From positions 248,001-312,000 of the forward strand of contig JAHQIW010004775.1 in NCBI GenBank assembly GCA_019055375.1: 64,000 bases of DNA. The letters are read 5' to 3'. Position numbers and translations under genes: made by a program. Of the stretch, positions 10,180-24,500 are shown in pieces. Below the pieces are notes generated by a model. That model had not been told where the DNA came from. It did no database searches and saw only the letters and a list, made by a program, of their open reading frames with translations. Source of the DNA: Parelaphostrongylus tenuis. Lineage: Eukaryota > Nematoda > Chromadorea > Rhabditida > Metastrongylidae. Numbering within the stretch: the stretch's first letter is position 1; each line of letters begins with the position of its first letter.

Positions 10180-10370
10180 CATGAAGCTGTCTTGAGAAAA
10201 ACTTTGATTGCTACCCATGTACGAATGAAACGGAGGAGAAAACGTTAGTGAAGCAGCGCGCAAGAATAATGAAAATTTGGGCGCTGGCATGGTTGCAAAA
10301 AAGACGGCAAAGAAGTGGTTCAGGTATAGGCAAGTTGTAACAAAATTTTTGCTAGAAAATACTCGTTCGA
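10180..10370 (+). pseudogene. Mariner transposase N-terminal fragment
   Basis: Plus-strand translation across frame changes contains VAKKTAKKWFRYR, the second helix-turn-helix of mariner transposases. The nucleotide sequence resembles the mariner palindrome at 56440-56600. No ends or catalytic part are present. Confidence 0.6.
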
Positions 10371-10499
10371 ACGGCACAAAAATTATGTAATTTCACTGCA
10401 AAATTGTATTAAAAGACTAAAACGGCTCAACTTTTTACACGACCCTAAACAATACGATAGGAGGACTTGATTACTAGAGAGTGCCAAGTAGTAGTTGTG

Positions 10500-11215
10500 G
10501 ATGAATTTCTCCCTGTTTGTGTGGAAGGTACAACTGTTCGTCACAACGTCAAATTAAAATGTGCTTAGCTGAACAATCCGCGAAACTTCGATTGGCAATG
10601 CTATTCTCAGCTCTTCAAATTTTAGCATATCGTTACTCTTCTCTCTTTGAGATCCTCAGCTCAGTGTTCTGTAAGCTCGGGACTGAGTTGACGGTTGCCT
10701 GTGGCACGTGCCATTCCAAGACAGAGTACCAGCTCGAGTAGTTCTGGAGACTAACGTCTCTTGGCAACTTTTGGACCTCCTCTAATAACGCTAACGTGAA
10801 AATGTTGGAAGCGGTCCTATTTTTTACCGATGATGTTAATGACGGTGTTATCCCAAGAGTACTGTAAATCTGAATTCCAAATTTATGATATTTTTGAAAA
10901 TTTGCTACCTAAACTTAACTTTTTTTCTCTTCTTTGCGGGGAGTGGGATGCTGTGCAAAAAAAACATAGGTGTGATCTGGTGTACAACTTTGAACAACAG
11001 CGATGTTGGTTGGGCAAAGCCACCGATTTATTTTTTCAGATTCTAAGTTGTTATGATACTACTACCAGGGGACTCTCGCATCTATCATTGTGAGTGCGGC
11101 TTTTAGAACTATGATTTATCATAAATGGTTTTGATCGCCATAATTAACTCACACAATCTCCACCCTTTTCTCTTCATTCCATTTAGCGGGTACAATGTGA
11201 CGTTCACTGAACGGT
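10500..11215 (-). pseudogene. RTE endonuclease-linker fragment
   Basis: On the minus strand the bases follow the endonuclease-to-RT region of the better RTE copy (34700-35290) and its minus copy at 61840-62500, for example the stretch opposite 10740-10830 matching the linker after the endonuclease. Many frameshifts, no usable frame. With 8393-8870 it may be one original element, separated by ribozyme repeats and a mariner piece and lacking about 430 bases of its middle. Confidence 0.62.
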
Positions 11216-12599
11216 TTTTTAAATCTTATTTTCGCATTGAATTCTCAAATGATGGCGTTACTGTGATGCGGGCCACATAAAGTGGAAGTGATAAAGTGTC
11301 CAAAATAAACCACTATACAGGCAGCAGGTGACAGATTGCAAGCTGATCGAAATTAATCTCATTCTACGAAAGTTCTTCTTCTAACAACACTATATTTCCG
11401 CAGTGATTCCTTCAATTTTCTTCCAGTCCCACATTCAGCGTGTCAAAGAGAACGTTGGTTGTTCAACCGTGCTCGTAGATATTTGACTTTGAATCTTGAA
11501 TCATTTTTGACACTATTAGATCCATCCATTAACTGTTTTTTCACTGAGCGCAACCTAGTACTTCAAGCAATCAGTTCCTTTCGTTATTGACTGGCGAAAA
11601 GTGTTGGAGAGCGGGGTTTGGCTCGCTCGTACCGCGACGAGCATCAAAACCACTTGGCCACGGCGCCCCTTTGTATCAATTAACGGTCATAAATTTAATA
11701 CCTCTTCAAGAGATCCTTGTGGCTCAGTAACATGTACCACTACATATTCAGTGTTTTCGTGTTAATACGTAGGCGTTGCTTCGCCGTTTATATTAAGGTA
11801 TCGTGCAGCTACTTTATTATGCAAAATTTCTTTACTGAAGCTTTATGCGGAAAAATATGTCGTAACTTTCGGCTTGTAGCTTTTCGGTTTCCTGGACACG
11901 CCTCAAATTGACTTATCGCACTTTTTTGATATCATCAATTATCTAGAAGGATGTCAGAAAAGTAGCAAAAACCAAACCAACGAAGATTTTGGCGGTCCAT
12001 CTCTAGCAGCTTGCAATTTATCACAAGTTGGCCATAGAAATTCTGCTAGAAAGAATGAAATATGACAATAGAAGACTACTACCATTCTGCTCAAAAAAAA
12101 ACGATCCAATATACTACCAGAAAAACATCAGCATTGTAATAACATAACGTAAATGGGATTAAACTGAGGTGAAATATTCATTTGTAATCTGTTCGCTTGC
12201 ATTTGAAATATTTTGTTTGACAACACAATATTAATCACTGATTACTCGAAAAACTGAAGACAACTTGCTGCTTTTTGACATTTGTTGATGCTTAGACACT
12301 TTGCTCCCGTGTTACGGTTTTTAAGAACTTTCTCAACCTTTCTCTTCTTCGTTTTCATTATAGTAGCGCTTATCGACTGTTTGTAGTCGTTTTTGTAGTT
12401 TATGTTTCTAAAAATGCCAATCATGTCACCATTTTTGAATTTTCTTTTGAAACATAGGAATGGTTTACGTCGAGGCTTCTTGATATTTAAGTTTTGCATA
12501 TCAAGCGATTGCAGTTGGTTTTGCTAAATGTAAGCATTTTTGAGCAAACGAATAGCAAAACTCTATAAGTCATCGTAGTGATCGCGATCAACTCTGCAA
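11216..12599. other. Mostly unassigned; possible tRNA-like unit at 11597-11672
   Basis: On the minus strand 11672-11597 begins GGCGCCGTGGCCAAGTGG, like the start of a Ser/Leu-type tRNA, but has no good B box. It could be a SINE head. The rest has no recognisable gene; frames at 11717-11911 (+) and 12242-12499 (-) lack family features. Confidence 0.35.
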
Positions 12600-15500
12600 A
12601 TGAATCTCAATAAACCAGCTAGTGATTTGGAATGTAGAAAGGTAATAAACGGACTTTTTGAATTTTTCAAAAAATTAATCTTTCAGTGTTTACCAATTGT
12701 TTCATAATTCAGAACGGCCTGGATATTGTGCAATATCCGTTGTATCAAATTTTCCGAGTGCTCTACGCAACTTTCTCACTAATGTCGCTTCCACTATTGC
12801 TCTATGTACAATTCAGATGCATTTTCAGATCGACATTTCATCGAAATATAAAGGTAGAATTCACGGCATTTTAACAGTTCAAAATACAAAAGCACAAAGT
12901 CCTACAGAATGAAGAAGAATCGATACTCTACTCAATTTGTCCACAAGCCGAAATACTCGTGATTGCGTCTAGAATTTTGAACTGAATAGCTTTCTGGCTT
13001 CTGGAAAAAAAGTCACTCAAAATTTTCTTCTCATATAGACGTCATCTTATTTTGTGATATCTATGCTTTCAGATGATTCTCCAACTGTATTATTCTTTGG
13101 CGCTACTTCATTCAGTTGGGTTCTTCACAGCTCAGGTAGAATTCATTGACAAATTCATTTGTCAATGATTTATTGAGGTAGAGGTTAAGAAGCTATTCAG
13201 AAGGTGCCAGTATAGTAAGAGACACTTAATTGCATAAAATAATATAAAATAAAAAATAACGAAAAATGCACGTTCTCACTCAAATAGATTCATCGATGTA
13301 ATACAAAAACTAAATTTAAAACTCTCGAATAAATTAACGATAGCAGCTTGGTGTCATCTCAAGCTGACAATTTGACCAAGTTATATGGCTGCATCTCCAC
13401 TCTCGTCGAGCATTCAAGCTAAAGCTGACAGAGTTCTCTAAAAAGATACTTTTTTTTTAGATTCATGGAATAATATCGTCACTGGTGAAGCAACCTTGCG
13501 AGTTTTTTCCATCCACATTCATCCACATTTTACTTCTTCTCAGCGTTGAAATTCCACACTATGGTCTAGTAAGTTGCAGACTTCGCTAAAACTTCTTAAC
13601 ATCTTATATACTATCCATCATTTTTTGATTACACGTATAACGTGGAATAAATGTACACGTGCGCTAAGATACGAGGGGAACTGTAAACGTCAGGTGCATC
13701 GAACGCTCGAACGAAACATTACTACTATACTCACGTGCTGCTCACCACCTCAACTTAGCCCAATGTTTCACCTTACGGATACATTCCTACCCTATCGGTG
13801 AAATCAACAATTACTCTGCAAATGGATTTCTTTTTAATGACGGCTTCTAACGGTGGAACGAACTTCTCAATTATGCCCTTCAATATAGAGATATGTGCAA
13901 AACTTTCGCGTTAGGCGGGACTCGAACCCACATCTCTATCCGAGAGCGCGTGCTCCAACCCGTTGCACTACTGACGCCCATTTTGCACACCACTCTTTCT
14001 ACGCTACAATGCATCTATCTGTCAGCCGAAGTGGTCTAGAAGCGCTTAATCAGAAAGAATACCATTTGATCATCAATACCCGATATCTGTCAGCATGACT
14101 AGGTTCAATGTCGATGCCGACTACCCGGTTCAGGGCGTTGACGGTTTGCGGCAGACAGATAGATGCGTTGTAGCGTAGAAGGAATGGTGCGCAAAATGGG
14201 AGTCAGTAGTGCAACGGGTTAGGGCATGCGCTCCCGGATAGAGTGAGATGTGATTCCGACTCCCGTCTGACTCTTCGAGTTTTGTTCAAATCTCAGGACT
14301 GTTCTGATTTCGTGCTCATAGCAGTTTATACAAAATCCATCTCAAAATCAGCATTCGTTTCATATTGTACGTTTACTATTCGAAAATTTTTGAATCCATG
14401 GTCACTTTAACATTTTCGTTGAAAGAAAGACAATTTTTAACCTACTGAACTCCAGCATATCACATTGTCCCATTGAAAACTAGTACTGATTTAGGTTCAG
14501 CAATCAGTGTTATCGCTGCGAATAATTCCCTAACAATACCGTGCTAATCTTCGGTCAAAAAATGGAAAAGCTCTTAAAAACCCAGGGAGGCTAAAAATTA
14601 CTTGATGCCTTACGAACGGCTGTTGATCGATTTTCGCCCCTCGGGCGATTTTCGTTATTTATTGAGAGTTGTCCCCATAATTTCTTCCGCACTATTGTTT
14701 TAGGCTTTTTTTTCAGTCCAGTTTGAGTCATTACCAAAAGGCCGTGGCATATTGACAGATGCTCTGGTACCTTACGCCAGTCACTTGGACACGGTCATAG
14801 CACGATCGCTCGTCATTTAGATGAAATGTGGTACCTCAAAGTAATGTCTAATAGCCTCATACACTGACCGATCACGACCGCGCTGCACGCGCGACCATGC
14901 GCGGAAGTCTTGCACTGGGGCTGCACGGGCAGGACTTTCTCAAGTCGATCATCATTAGAGATGATTTCTGGGTCTACTACAAAAACTCACTCACCACGCC
15001 TGCTGCCTGCCTTGCGGCAAAAGCCCGCCAGCTCATCCAAAGTCCAAGTCCTATGCTCAGATATTATACCTTCGGTTTGATAAGATTGACGAAACGTGCT
15101 CTTATGGGGACTGCTCAGCAGCAAGCGGACAATCAGTGGCGTCGTTCGACGATATACAACTCTAGAAGATCGCCGCAGAAGTGCGAGAGAAGCAACTGAA
15201 ACGACTCAGTGTCGCCCTTCTTCAGAGTATCGCTCGACCTCACATTGCAAAGTCGACTCGCCACATTTTGGGGAAACTGACTTCAACTACTGTACTATAT
15301 CCACTGTATAGCCCAAAATTATTTCATCGCATTAACACCTCTTCCGCACCCTGAAGGAGCATCTACGCGTGGGAAATTCAATGACTACAATCAACTCAAA
15401 GTGACCTCATCGGCTTCTTTGATTAAGCCTCATTCTTTTTGAGAAAAAAGCAAATGGTTGCATATCACTGGCCACGAAGATGATTATACTCTTGATTGAA

Positions 15501-18500
15501 TGATTTCATCAAATAAGTAGCAACTGAATCAACAAAATGTTGAAATGCGAAATAAATCGGAACAATCGGATCTCATGAAATTTTCTTTATTTTGAAATAA
15601 TTTCTAAGTTTTGTCGTAATCTGAAATTCCATTAATTCCTCTATATGCCTGTGAACCTTTTGTGAGTATAAATCTCTTACGAAGAAAAAACTCCGAGTGT
15701 GAAACGTAATTTTCTTTCCGCTCCTACAGCACACAATAGAGTCCCCAAAAATCACATTAGCTCCGGAGTGGCCGGAATTTTTGCTATAGAATGAATTTTA
15801 GTATAGTCTATTGGAAAGCTATCTGCAGACCCTGGCTGTGCAAGAAAGCACTTTGAGTGTGAAACATAACTTCAAATCGCTGCTACAGCACTCTAATACG
15901 GCCTATTTAGAATCCAAACATGGTTTCAAAATACTAAAATTCAGGCTGTATACTAACTGTGAAAATTTGAGTAGAAAATGGTTCTTTGTCGAACAAAAGA
16001 AAACTGCTCAAAGTCGTACACCGAATACAACTTACGCCGCCCAGTAGGTGAACCTCTAACGGACGGCTGTAGAAATTGATGCGCGCAAAGTGAATTGCGC
16101 GAATTTCGTTGTTTGATCAACGTTTTTTTCTTCGTTTGGCAAAAAAATTCGGGATCTTGGATCACATTGATAGAATAAGATATTCTCTACTTGCTCATAT
16201 GCTTTTGGTTTAGTTATATGTGTGTTCTGTGGAGAAAAAACACTCGTTTATCACGCAATCGTACTGAATCATCTTTAGTTATGTTCTTCCCTAGTTTCAT
16301 GAAGACCTATGAGTCATCATAGTAAATAGAAATTGGAAAACAGCTAGTAATTTATCAAAAATTATTATACATGCTGTAGTCGATACTAGTTCATCAAAAA
16401 CTCTCACTATAACTAAGTTTAGTCAATAATTCGTTTATTTCCATTTAGCCAAAGTTGATCTATGTGAGAGAAAGTTGAATACTTATAGATAATGGAAGAA
16501 TTCTTAGCGAAAAATGACAACAGTGTTTGAATAAAAGGCTTAGAACATCGGTATTATGCAAACTATTGGTCAGAAATATGCTTCTAGAGAAGTAGTCCAG
16601 GTGCTTCTCCCCTATGCGCGCCCGTATTTAAGAAAAAGTGATTCTTAATCCTTTTTGAGGTATTAGTGGTTATTCGACAGCTTAAACAACAGAAATCTAA
16701 AAGGCGTGTTTTATTTTTCAAATAGTTTTTTATATTATGCCGTAAAGGTGAAGTAAAATTCTTAGTACTTATATGTTAGGCGGCGACAAATTTCTAAGTC
16801 GATCTCATTCGCTGATCAGTATCTTTTCATAGAAGTGCTAGTGATTTCTAGAAAGCTTAAATCTCCGGCTACAAATATTTACGGCCGGTTTTTCAAATCA
16901 CTCTTTTTTGTCGCTGTAATGTCCTGAATAAGATTTCGTTTCTCATTCGCCTCTTGCCTTCATTTTTACCACCTATATAAATCGCTGGAAGCACGAAAAG
17001 CATATCAGCGTGTAGACAGTTTTGCATAACATCAGAATCTACGCTTTTAACTGAAATTACTATCAATGTGGTGGAAAATCACAAATCGAATAACAATATT
17101 TCAAACGCGATAGTCGTTCCGCCCCAGCTCCGTTCCTCCGCTCTGTGAGCTGGCCTGTAAGCAAAGTCGCCTAAAAAGGTTAAAATGTGAAGACAAGCCA
17201 CAACAACGACTTGTTAGCAAGATAATCGCCCAGTCTACCACGTAACTCGACAGTGATCCACTTCACTGTGCGTTGAAACTGCGGCAAACATTGTTCTTTT
17301 ATTGAGGATTTCCTTACCGCATCGACGGAAAGTTTAGGTTTAGAACGAATGATTTTGATATAACGTCAAATTCTGTACACGCTGATATGCTTTTCGCGCT
17401 TCTAACAATTTATGCTCGTGGTGAAAATGTAGGTGAAAGGCGAATAGAAAACAATTTTTTTTGAATGATACACCGTACAAAATGGTGTTCAAAAATACCG
17501 GCGACGTAGAATTGTAGGTAGGGATTTGAGCTTTCGAAAGTACAAACACTCCTATGAAAAGTTCCTATCCCGCAAATGAGATTATCTTGAAATTTGTCGC
17601 TGCTTAACATATTGATACCAAATTTTCTTTCACACTCAAGCATCTTTGGCGGGACAGAGGTTTCCATCCAGAATATCAAGAACCATTCGATAGCACAAAT
17701 CTCAACGATCTCAATGATAAGCTTGCTTTCCAAGAACAACATTTAATGCATTGTTGCAGCTAAAAGATTATCGTGGTTCAGTCTCGCCACCGTGTCAATC
17801 GCGCAGCGCAACTGACATATAACATGCGGTGCACGCCGAGTGTAGAATTTAATATTCTTCTAGCTGTAACAAAGCTCTAAGAAGTCTTTCTCAAAAGCCA
17901 ACATATCCTTGGAATTTTTAATTTTTGCGCTGTTGAATGGGTGTGAACGCCTGAGAGAAAAGGCCTGCCTAGCGAAAAATAGTCAGATGTGCAACACAAT
18001 TTTATTTTTGTTGTTACAGCTCGACAAGAAAATTATCCTCAAAAGACAAGCACACAATTGAAATCCTCGAGCTTTCTCCTATCGACTGTTATTGAACGGC
18101 GGCGGCCTGTTGCCAATGTTGCGATGAACATACACATACCGGTGGAAGTCATACGCGCCGCATGTGCAATGCTATCTAAATTTCAGTGTTACAGAGCAAT
18201 AAAGAGATTTATTGAAAAACCAAAAGCACTATCAAAGTTCTCGATTTGTGTTACTGCAGAACTACTGAGTTTTTTGAGGAAAAGCTTTGATTATCGAACG
18301 ATACTCAAGTGTTAAATAGCACATTCTTCTCCCGGTTACATTGTATTACCGAGACTTTTCAAAAAATCAAGTACATATTTAGGTTTCTCGAGAGTTAAGC
18401 TATCGAATAACTACTAAAGTGTCTAGAAAGGGCGAAAAATATTTTTTTTCTAGAAATGAGCGCTAATAGGGGAAGTACCATATCATACGCAATGATGAAC

Positions 18501-21500
18501 ACGCGCTCTTCCTACACTTGCCCGAGCTAAGTATCGGAAATACCTCCACATGGACCTCTATTAGAAGAGCTTAGTTGGAAAAGATCTGCTTTTAAGCCAC
18601 GTTCTCTCAAAACAGGCGATGCAAATGCACAAGTAGGGTTGAAAGTTTGTTTATTTCTTACAAGAACGTGGCACCACTGAAAAATGAAGTATATCAAGAG
18701 AAAAAAATCCTAATTCATGTTAAAAAGCCATTGCAAAAGGTTCATTATTAATACCGCATTTTTTATGTAACAATAAGACACCTCTGATTCATAAACTTCA
18801 CCTATAACTACCAATAAACCATCCATGACGTCCAAGCGGCGGGGTAGCATTTTACCGTAAACGTGGTCTTCTTTTCGCTCTTACAGCGTTCTATGATGAG
18901 CTTTCAAGACATCAATTACGTTATCAAAAACTCGAAATTGGGGCTATCTAATAACTAATAATGCTTCAGTGAAGAGCCATATCGAAGGCCCAGCCGAACA
19001 AATGAAGAAATTTGAGAATAGAACATAATATTATTCTCACTGTTGCAAAGTAATGAGAAGGCTTTTTTAGAAATTAAACAAATCATTGAGATTGCAGAGA
19101 TTAAAGCTTTCGAATGATTACCAAATGTCTGAGAGAAAACTCTTATGCAGCGAGAAAAGCCTTCAAACAACCGTGTACCTCAGCTGGTACACGTCGTCCC
19201 TTAGGGGGTAAAGATGTATACTTATGGCAGAAGTTCTGAAGCTGTTGGCGTTGATCAATCCTCGATAGATGCACCATGCATTCGACATCATCAAAATTCG
19301 CTAAAATGCTCGAATGGATATCTGGCTTCCACAACTGTTTGCAGTAGCCTACTAATGAATGAAGTCAGTGCTGCTATCCTCTCGGTCAAGTTTGGCAATC
19401 ACTGACATCGGTGGGCAAAAGGCTTGACAAGCTTTGTGACCGAGGTCGAAGCATTGACACGGGTATGTTGTAGAGCCACCTCTAATCACTCCACCATACG
19501 TGTCCTGATACTTGTGGACCTACATACAATATACTGCTCCTGTAAGACGAAACGGGGCAATAAGGATGAGTTTGCTATCAGGCATGCACGATATTTGACA
19601 TGAGAGGCAAGAAAAAAAGGCAATCGACATCACGTATAGCACGAATGTACCGGTTCTATCAAGTAAATAATAAAATCAAGCAATTTTCTAGTTTAATAAA
19701 TATCACTCTGTTCGATGCGTCTGAAGAACCTTAGAAAAAAATGGGAGAAATCGTTTCAACTTGTTTTCGTCAAAATGGCATTTGCAAAATGCGAGCAGTG
19801 AGATTTCTTGCTCTGTCTCTTTTTCTGCAATGTTACACCTGTGACTATGATTATATAGAATTTTCGAGTATTCTAATATTATAAATATCAATAATCTGAT
19901 AGCATGATAAAAATTTCGAGCTGGTTACTATGAAGTCTGTTATGCGCGCTTGTAAAGTGCTAGACAGGCGCCTGTTTTGTCCTTCCGGACTCATCAGTGA
20001 CACAGTTTGCCTCGGTTCAACCGATCCCTTGGGGATATGCCCCTATATAAACGAATCGACTCCGCATAATACATCACCGCAAATTAAGTGACAAAGTCCA
20101 AGACATGCAGTGGCCACAGTCGAGTATTTGTGTTTGATTGTTTCAGTCGAGTGTTTTCCAGTGTTTGTGTTAAGTGCTACTGATGAGTAAGGAAGAACAA
20201 AACAGGCTCGTGTATAGCACTTTATAAGTAACCATATCAGATCTTATAACAACCGACCCAAAGCATGTTATCATGTTATCAGATTATTATTGTTTTGAGT
20301 GAGGTCTATATCAGCAGTCGAGGGGAGGGTATCAAAAGGTTTCTTTTTTCCAAATTTCCAATGGATAAATGTATGTGCTTTCTGAAAGGAAAGTCGAGCT
20401 CAGTATAATTAGCCGATCGACCAGTAGAATTATATTGATTCGCTATCGAATGCCTTACATCTGCTCATTTTGATTTGAATCCCTTATAATAGGCATGTTT
20501 ACCATGTTGAAGAAATGTTAGCAGATTATGAAAGCTTTCAGATACTCAGTATTGTGGCAATTTGTTGTGAGCGGAGTGTGGCGACAATTCGTTCCAGTAA
20601 GTATGAGAGCACTGGTATCACTTTAGGCTTGTCTCTTCTTGCCCTTGTGGTACGTTAGCTGAACATTCAGTAAAGATTCTAATTCAGTATAATTTATCAT
20701 TTCAGCTCAGCGGTTTTCAAACTTAGATTACCAGAGTCACAGATATTGTGTGCATAAAAGTTGCGAAAAGAATTGTCAGGAAAGCCAGGACAGAAGTACT
20801 AGGGCAAACTTTTTTTTGACCCGTCTGTCTTCAATCTACTCTAAGAACTCCTCACTCTTTGTGTTTAGTTTGTTTCCATTCACTGGGACCTTCTAGCATT
20901 TAACGTGCATATTTGACTGCTGCCTACAGATCTTCTCCTTCTTTTCAATCGCATAGGATAGTGGTCGAGTGAGTCTAGCAATAAACTGTCTAGGGCATTC
21001 CCACTTAGGCAGCAAGAAGAGTGCGATGTTCTGAGGCAAATCTGGTACCGATTTCTCGAGCCCAGGGTGTGATAGCCGGTGAACAAGGCATGAGATCAAA
21101 CCAGCATCATTCTGGTAATGAAAATCATCACTACCATTGCGCTTCTAGCTCGGATTGAAATAGAGAAAATTAACTGTCCGGGCACCTTGACTTTACTTGA
21201 ATGTCAAAGTTCAAAGACTACGAATACGTAGATTGGTTCGTGTGCCAATTGCTTTTTTTCTTCTTTTAGCATGTCGCAATAAACTTCTGTTGCATCCGTA
21301 AATCAAATCTTAAGCCTGGGTAATTGAGCTGGTTATACCAATTATGAAACAACTATGAGGGCACCGTAGTCGAGTGAATATGATACTCGTCGCAGCGCCC
21401 GTGGGAGCCGCGCTTCACCTCCCAACACTCTCTGACAGTCAACAAGTACGCCCTATGGAACGATGCTCAACCAGTATTCTACGTCATCAAAGAAGAGTAC

Positions 21501-24500
21501 GAAAAACGAATTTGATGCTAAAAGTACTGGGATCCGCGCAATTAAAAAAATTGCGATGACGAGTTGTGTAAGTAAAGAAGAAAACCAGAAGATACAACAA
21601 AAACATTATGGCAATACTGAAGCAATATAAGCAACAATATGATTACAGGATTAATAACTGAAGATAAGACAATACGCAGGAGTGCACTTAGAAGTGGGAG
21701 AGAAATTTTTTCATAAACTGGTGAACCAATGTGATGTGCATGTGCATGATGAAATACATCAATGACATATGAGGTCAACTTAGATTACAAGCCAGTTAGG
21801 CGGTACCCTTCTCGCCTTTTGTCAATCCTCTTAGGGCGCCCAGTCCCTATACTAAGAGCAGGCGACGTGGAAAAAATACCTTTCATATGACATAATAACG
21901 ATATCAATCAAGAGGAATTGGTTGTGACACTATCTGTTCGGTTAATTTCGCCTGACATAAAATGTATAATGTTTGTCGTCGTCTATTCTTAGTATAGGGA
22001 CTGAGGGCCCCGAGAGAATCGGCAAAAGACGAGAAGGGTAACGCCTGACTGCTGAGGCCGTCAAGGTTGAAACACGTGTATCGGGCTCTATAAGTCAGCG
22101 CTTATCACAGACCACATGACATGAGGGCTCAAATAATAATTACGAGATATGTCGAAATTTGAGCGTGGTCTTAAGAAAGCAATCGAAACGAAAATAAAGC
22201 CACATCAGTAAGAAAATAGCGCATCTCCATTCCTTGCTTCTAATTTTCTACGATGTGTAGAAATGTAATTCAAAAAGGATTTTCTCAAATGCACGACTTT
22301 TTCAAGAAAGTTATGTGATGTGTCTTCTAGTGCGCAATCTCGAATCTCAGTTCGAATTTAGAAAGCTCATGATAGAGCGCTCCAAGAACAAAAGACCGTG
22401 TCTTGTACTCACAGTAATTAGCCACTAATTCGAAATTCAAAGCGTCCTTATCTGCTATATAAAATCGAAATGAAAAGCGAGTGACTATCGGACGAAGAGG
22501 CAAAGTCTTTTCTACAAATACGTTAACTTGAAAATTCGTCCGAAACGGAGAGATACTTTCTAAAAAAAGAAAATCGCGCCCTTCTCAGTAAGAATTGAAG
22601 TCGTCGCGTGCAGCGGCATCAGAGGAAGCGCGATTTCTGACATGTATTTGGAAATTTTTCTTCTATCGCAAGGGAATGTTTAGATTTATTTTGATACTCT
22701 CATACAACACGATTACCTCGACATGAGCATACGCTTCTGACGCATATTTGTCTCTCCTTGCAAGGAAATTGCGAAGGTCAAACATAATTTTCTTTTGCTC
22801 TTACAGCACCTTGTAAAAGACTTTTGCAACAAAAAATTAGCCATAAAATCAACGCGATTTATGCTATCGACTGACCGCTGAACTTCGAGTGGGAAACTAT
22901 TCACAGCCCCTAAGCGAGCGTGCAAAGAAATTCAAGTTTGAGACATAAATTGTTCTCGCTGTGACAGCGCGCTAGAATTTTTCTTTCAAAATCCACATAA
23001 AGTATCATAATTACCGAAGTTCAAACTATTGATTTGCTGCTAGAGGTCTAGGAAAAGAATCTTTCCAACTGAAGAAAGCTTAGTCTCAAAAGAGCTTTTT
23101 ACGTCTCGCTATCAGTGACCTGACATTGCATGCACTCTGCAACATCTTTTTTGACAAGCTATTTATTGATTTTCGATTTTTAGCCACCATTTTGGTTATA
23201 AGCATTGCACATAGTAAGTCATATCAGAACTGATAAATTTATACTTCTTCCTTGTGCAAGTTACTCAATTGGCAGAATGTCAACATCACTGTGATTACGT
23301 AATAAAAGAGAGCTTTTAGTTTGAACATAAACAAAAAACCTTAACTTCGATGGTGTAATGGTAGAGCTCGCGTCCCGGATAGGATGAAACGGGGGTTCGA
23401 TTTCCGCCTGTGGCCGTGTTTTTACACATCACTTACTTCCCTAAGGAATATATCAAACATAAACGTTATATTTGCACTAGAAGCACAAGAGTGTATACAG
23501 TGAATCGCAAGTTATAGAAATATCACAAGAAACTTTAGATATATTGCCGAAACGATGTAAAGAACGCTAATCAAATAACAAGTCGCACGCAGGCTGCGAT
23601 TTGCGCTGCCCCTGGCGATTACAACTAATGGTCCCGAAAGGGTTAAGGCCGAAAAGGCATAACAGTTAGGTGAGATCATAGGAGATTGTGTTTATGAAAA
23701 GCTCAGCGCTCGAATTATGCTACATGAAGAAATCAAGAAGAATATGAGGGTCATGAAGGTCTTGAACGAACTGAAGGATGACTTTTATTGTCTGTAGGGA
23801 AAGTTAGTGAGAAGGATGTGCCAAAGCTTTTGAAATGATTGAACGGTGTGACCAATTTCCGAGCGAGCCGCATGACGTTATCCTTACATGAATGGGGCGC
23901 GGATGTCATAGGATTGTAGAGTCAGACAATATTGCCACAGCTCGTGATGTTCCAGGTTGTTCCGTGGAATTATGGACGTAGAGCAGCCACCTCGAACATT
24001 GTGTCTAGTAGTTTAAAGTGTAATTGATTATATGATAACAATAACGTTGAGTGATTTGCGAAAACGCGCCTAAGGTTCAGAGTTTTGCAAATCATACATG
24101 TATGAACAATCCCTTATTTGCCAAACAAAAGAAAGTTACGGAATTGCATCATCTTCGCGATCTCACAAGACCAAAAAATTATAGCAATCTGAAACGTTTG
24201 TGACCATCGCATTTGGGACATGGGACTAATGCTTTGACTCATTTGTATGTAGCTCAGCGAAGAATTTAGCATAGCGACTCAGTTGCAGAGCTGAGCAGAA
24301 ACTAGCGAACCGCTCAGAAAACCACTAAAGTGTCAAAAATACAGCAGAGAGAACAAATAATAGTTGACTCCTTGTCCACTTTTTCAGTTGGAGGCTTTTT
24401 CTCCTCTAGCTTACGTAATTGACCCCGTGGTTACACACACGCGAGTGAAGATCAGTCAGCGTTACTGAAAGCGACTGCGAGAGAGCGATGATTGAAAAAA

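Larger units (their letters stand above)
13569..20541 (+). other. Large chemoreceptor intron filled with repeats
   Basis: Between the exons ending HYGL and starting ILSIVAICCERS. It contains an inverted SINE pair (13880-14290), a mariner relic (14890-15540) and several copies of a dispersed repeat (15694, 15855, 18847). The remaining open frames, such as 17410-17742 (-) and 17989-18315 (+), show no family motif. No separate gene is supported within it. Confidence 0.6.

Noticed and set aside
19520..19555. CTGTAAGACGAAAC resembling the stem II and GAA part of the 33433 ribozyme
   Set aside because: The CTGANGA core, stem I and palindromic stem III are all missing.
23344..23412. Functional tRNA gene
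   Set aside because: A and B boxes are good but no acceptor stem or anticodon arm folds cleanly; treated as a SINE head.
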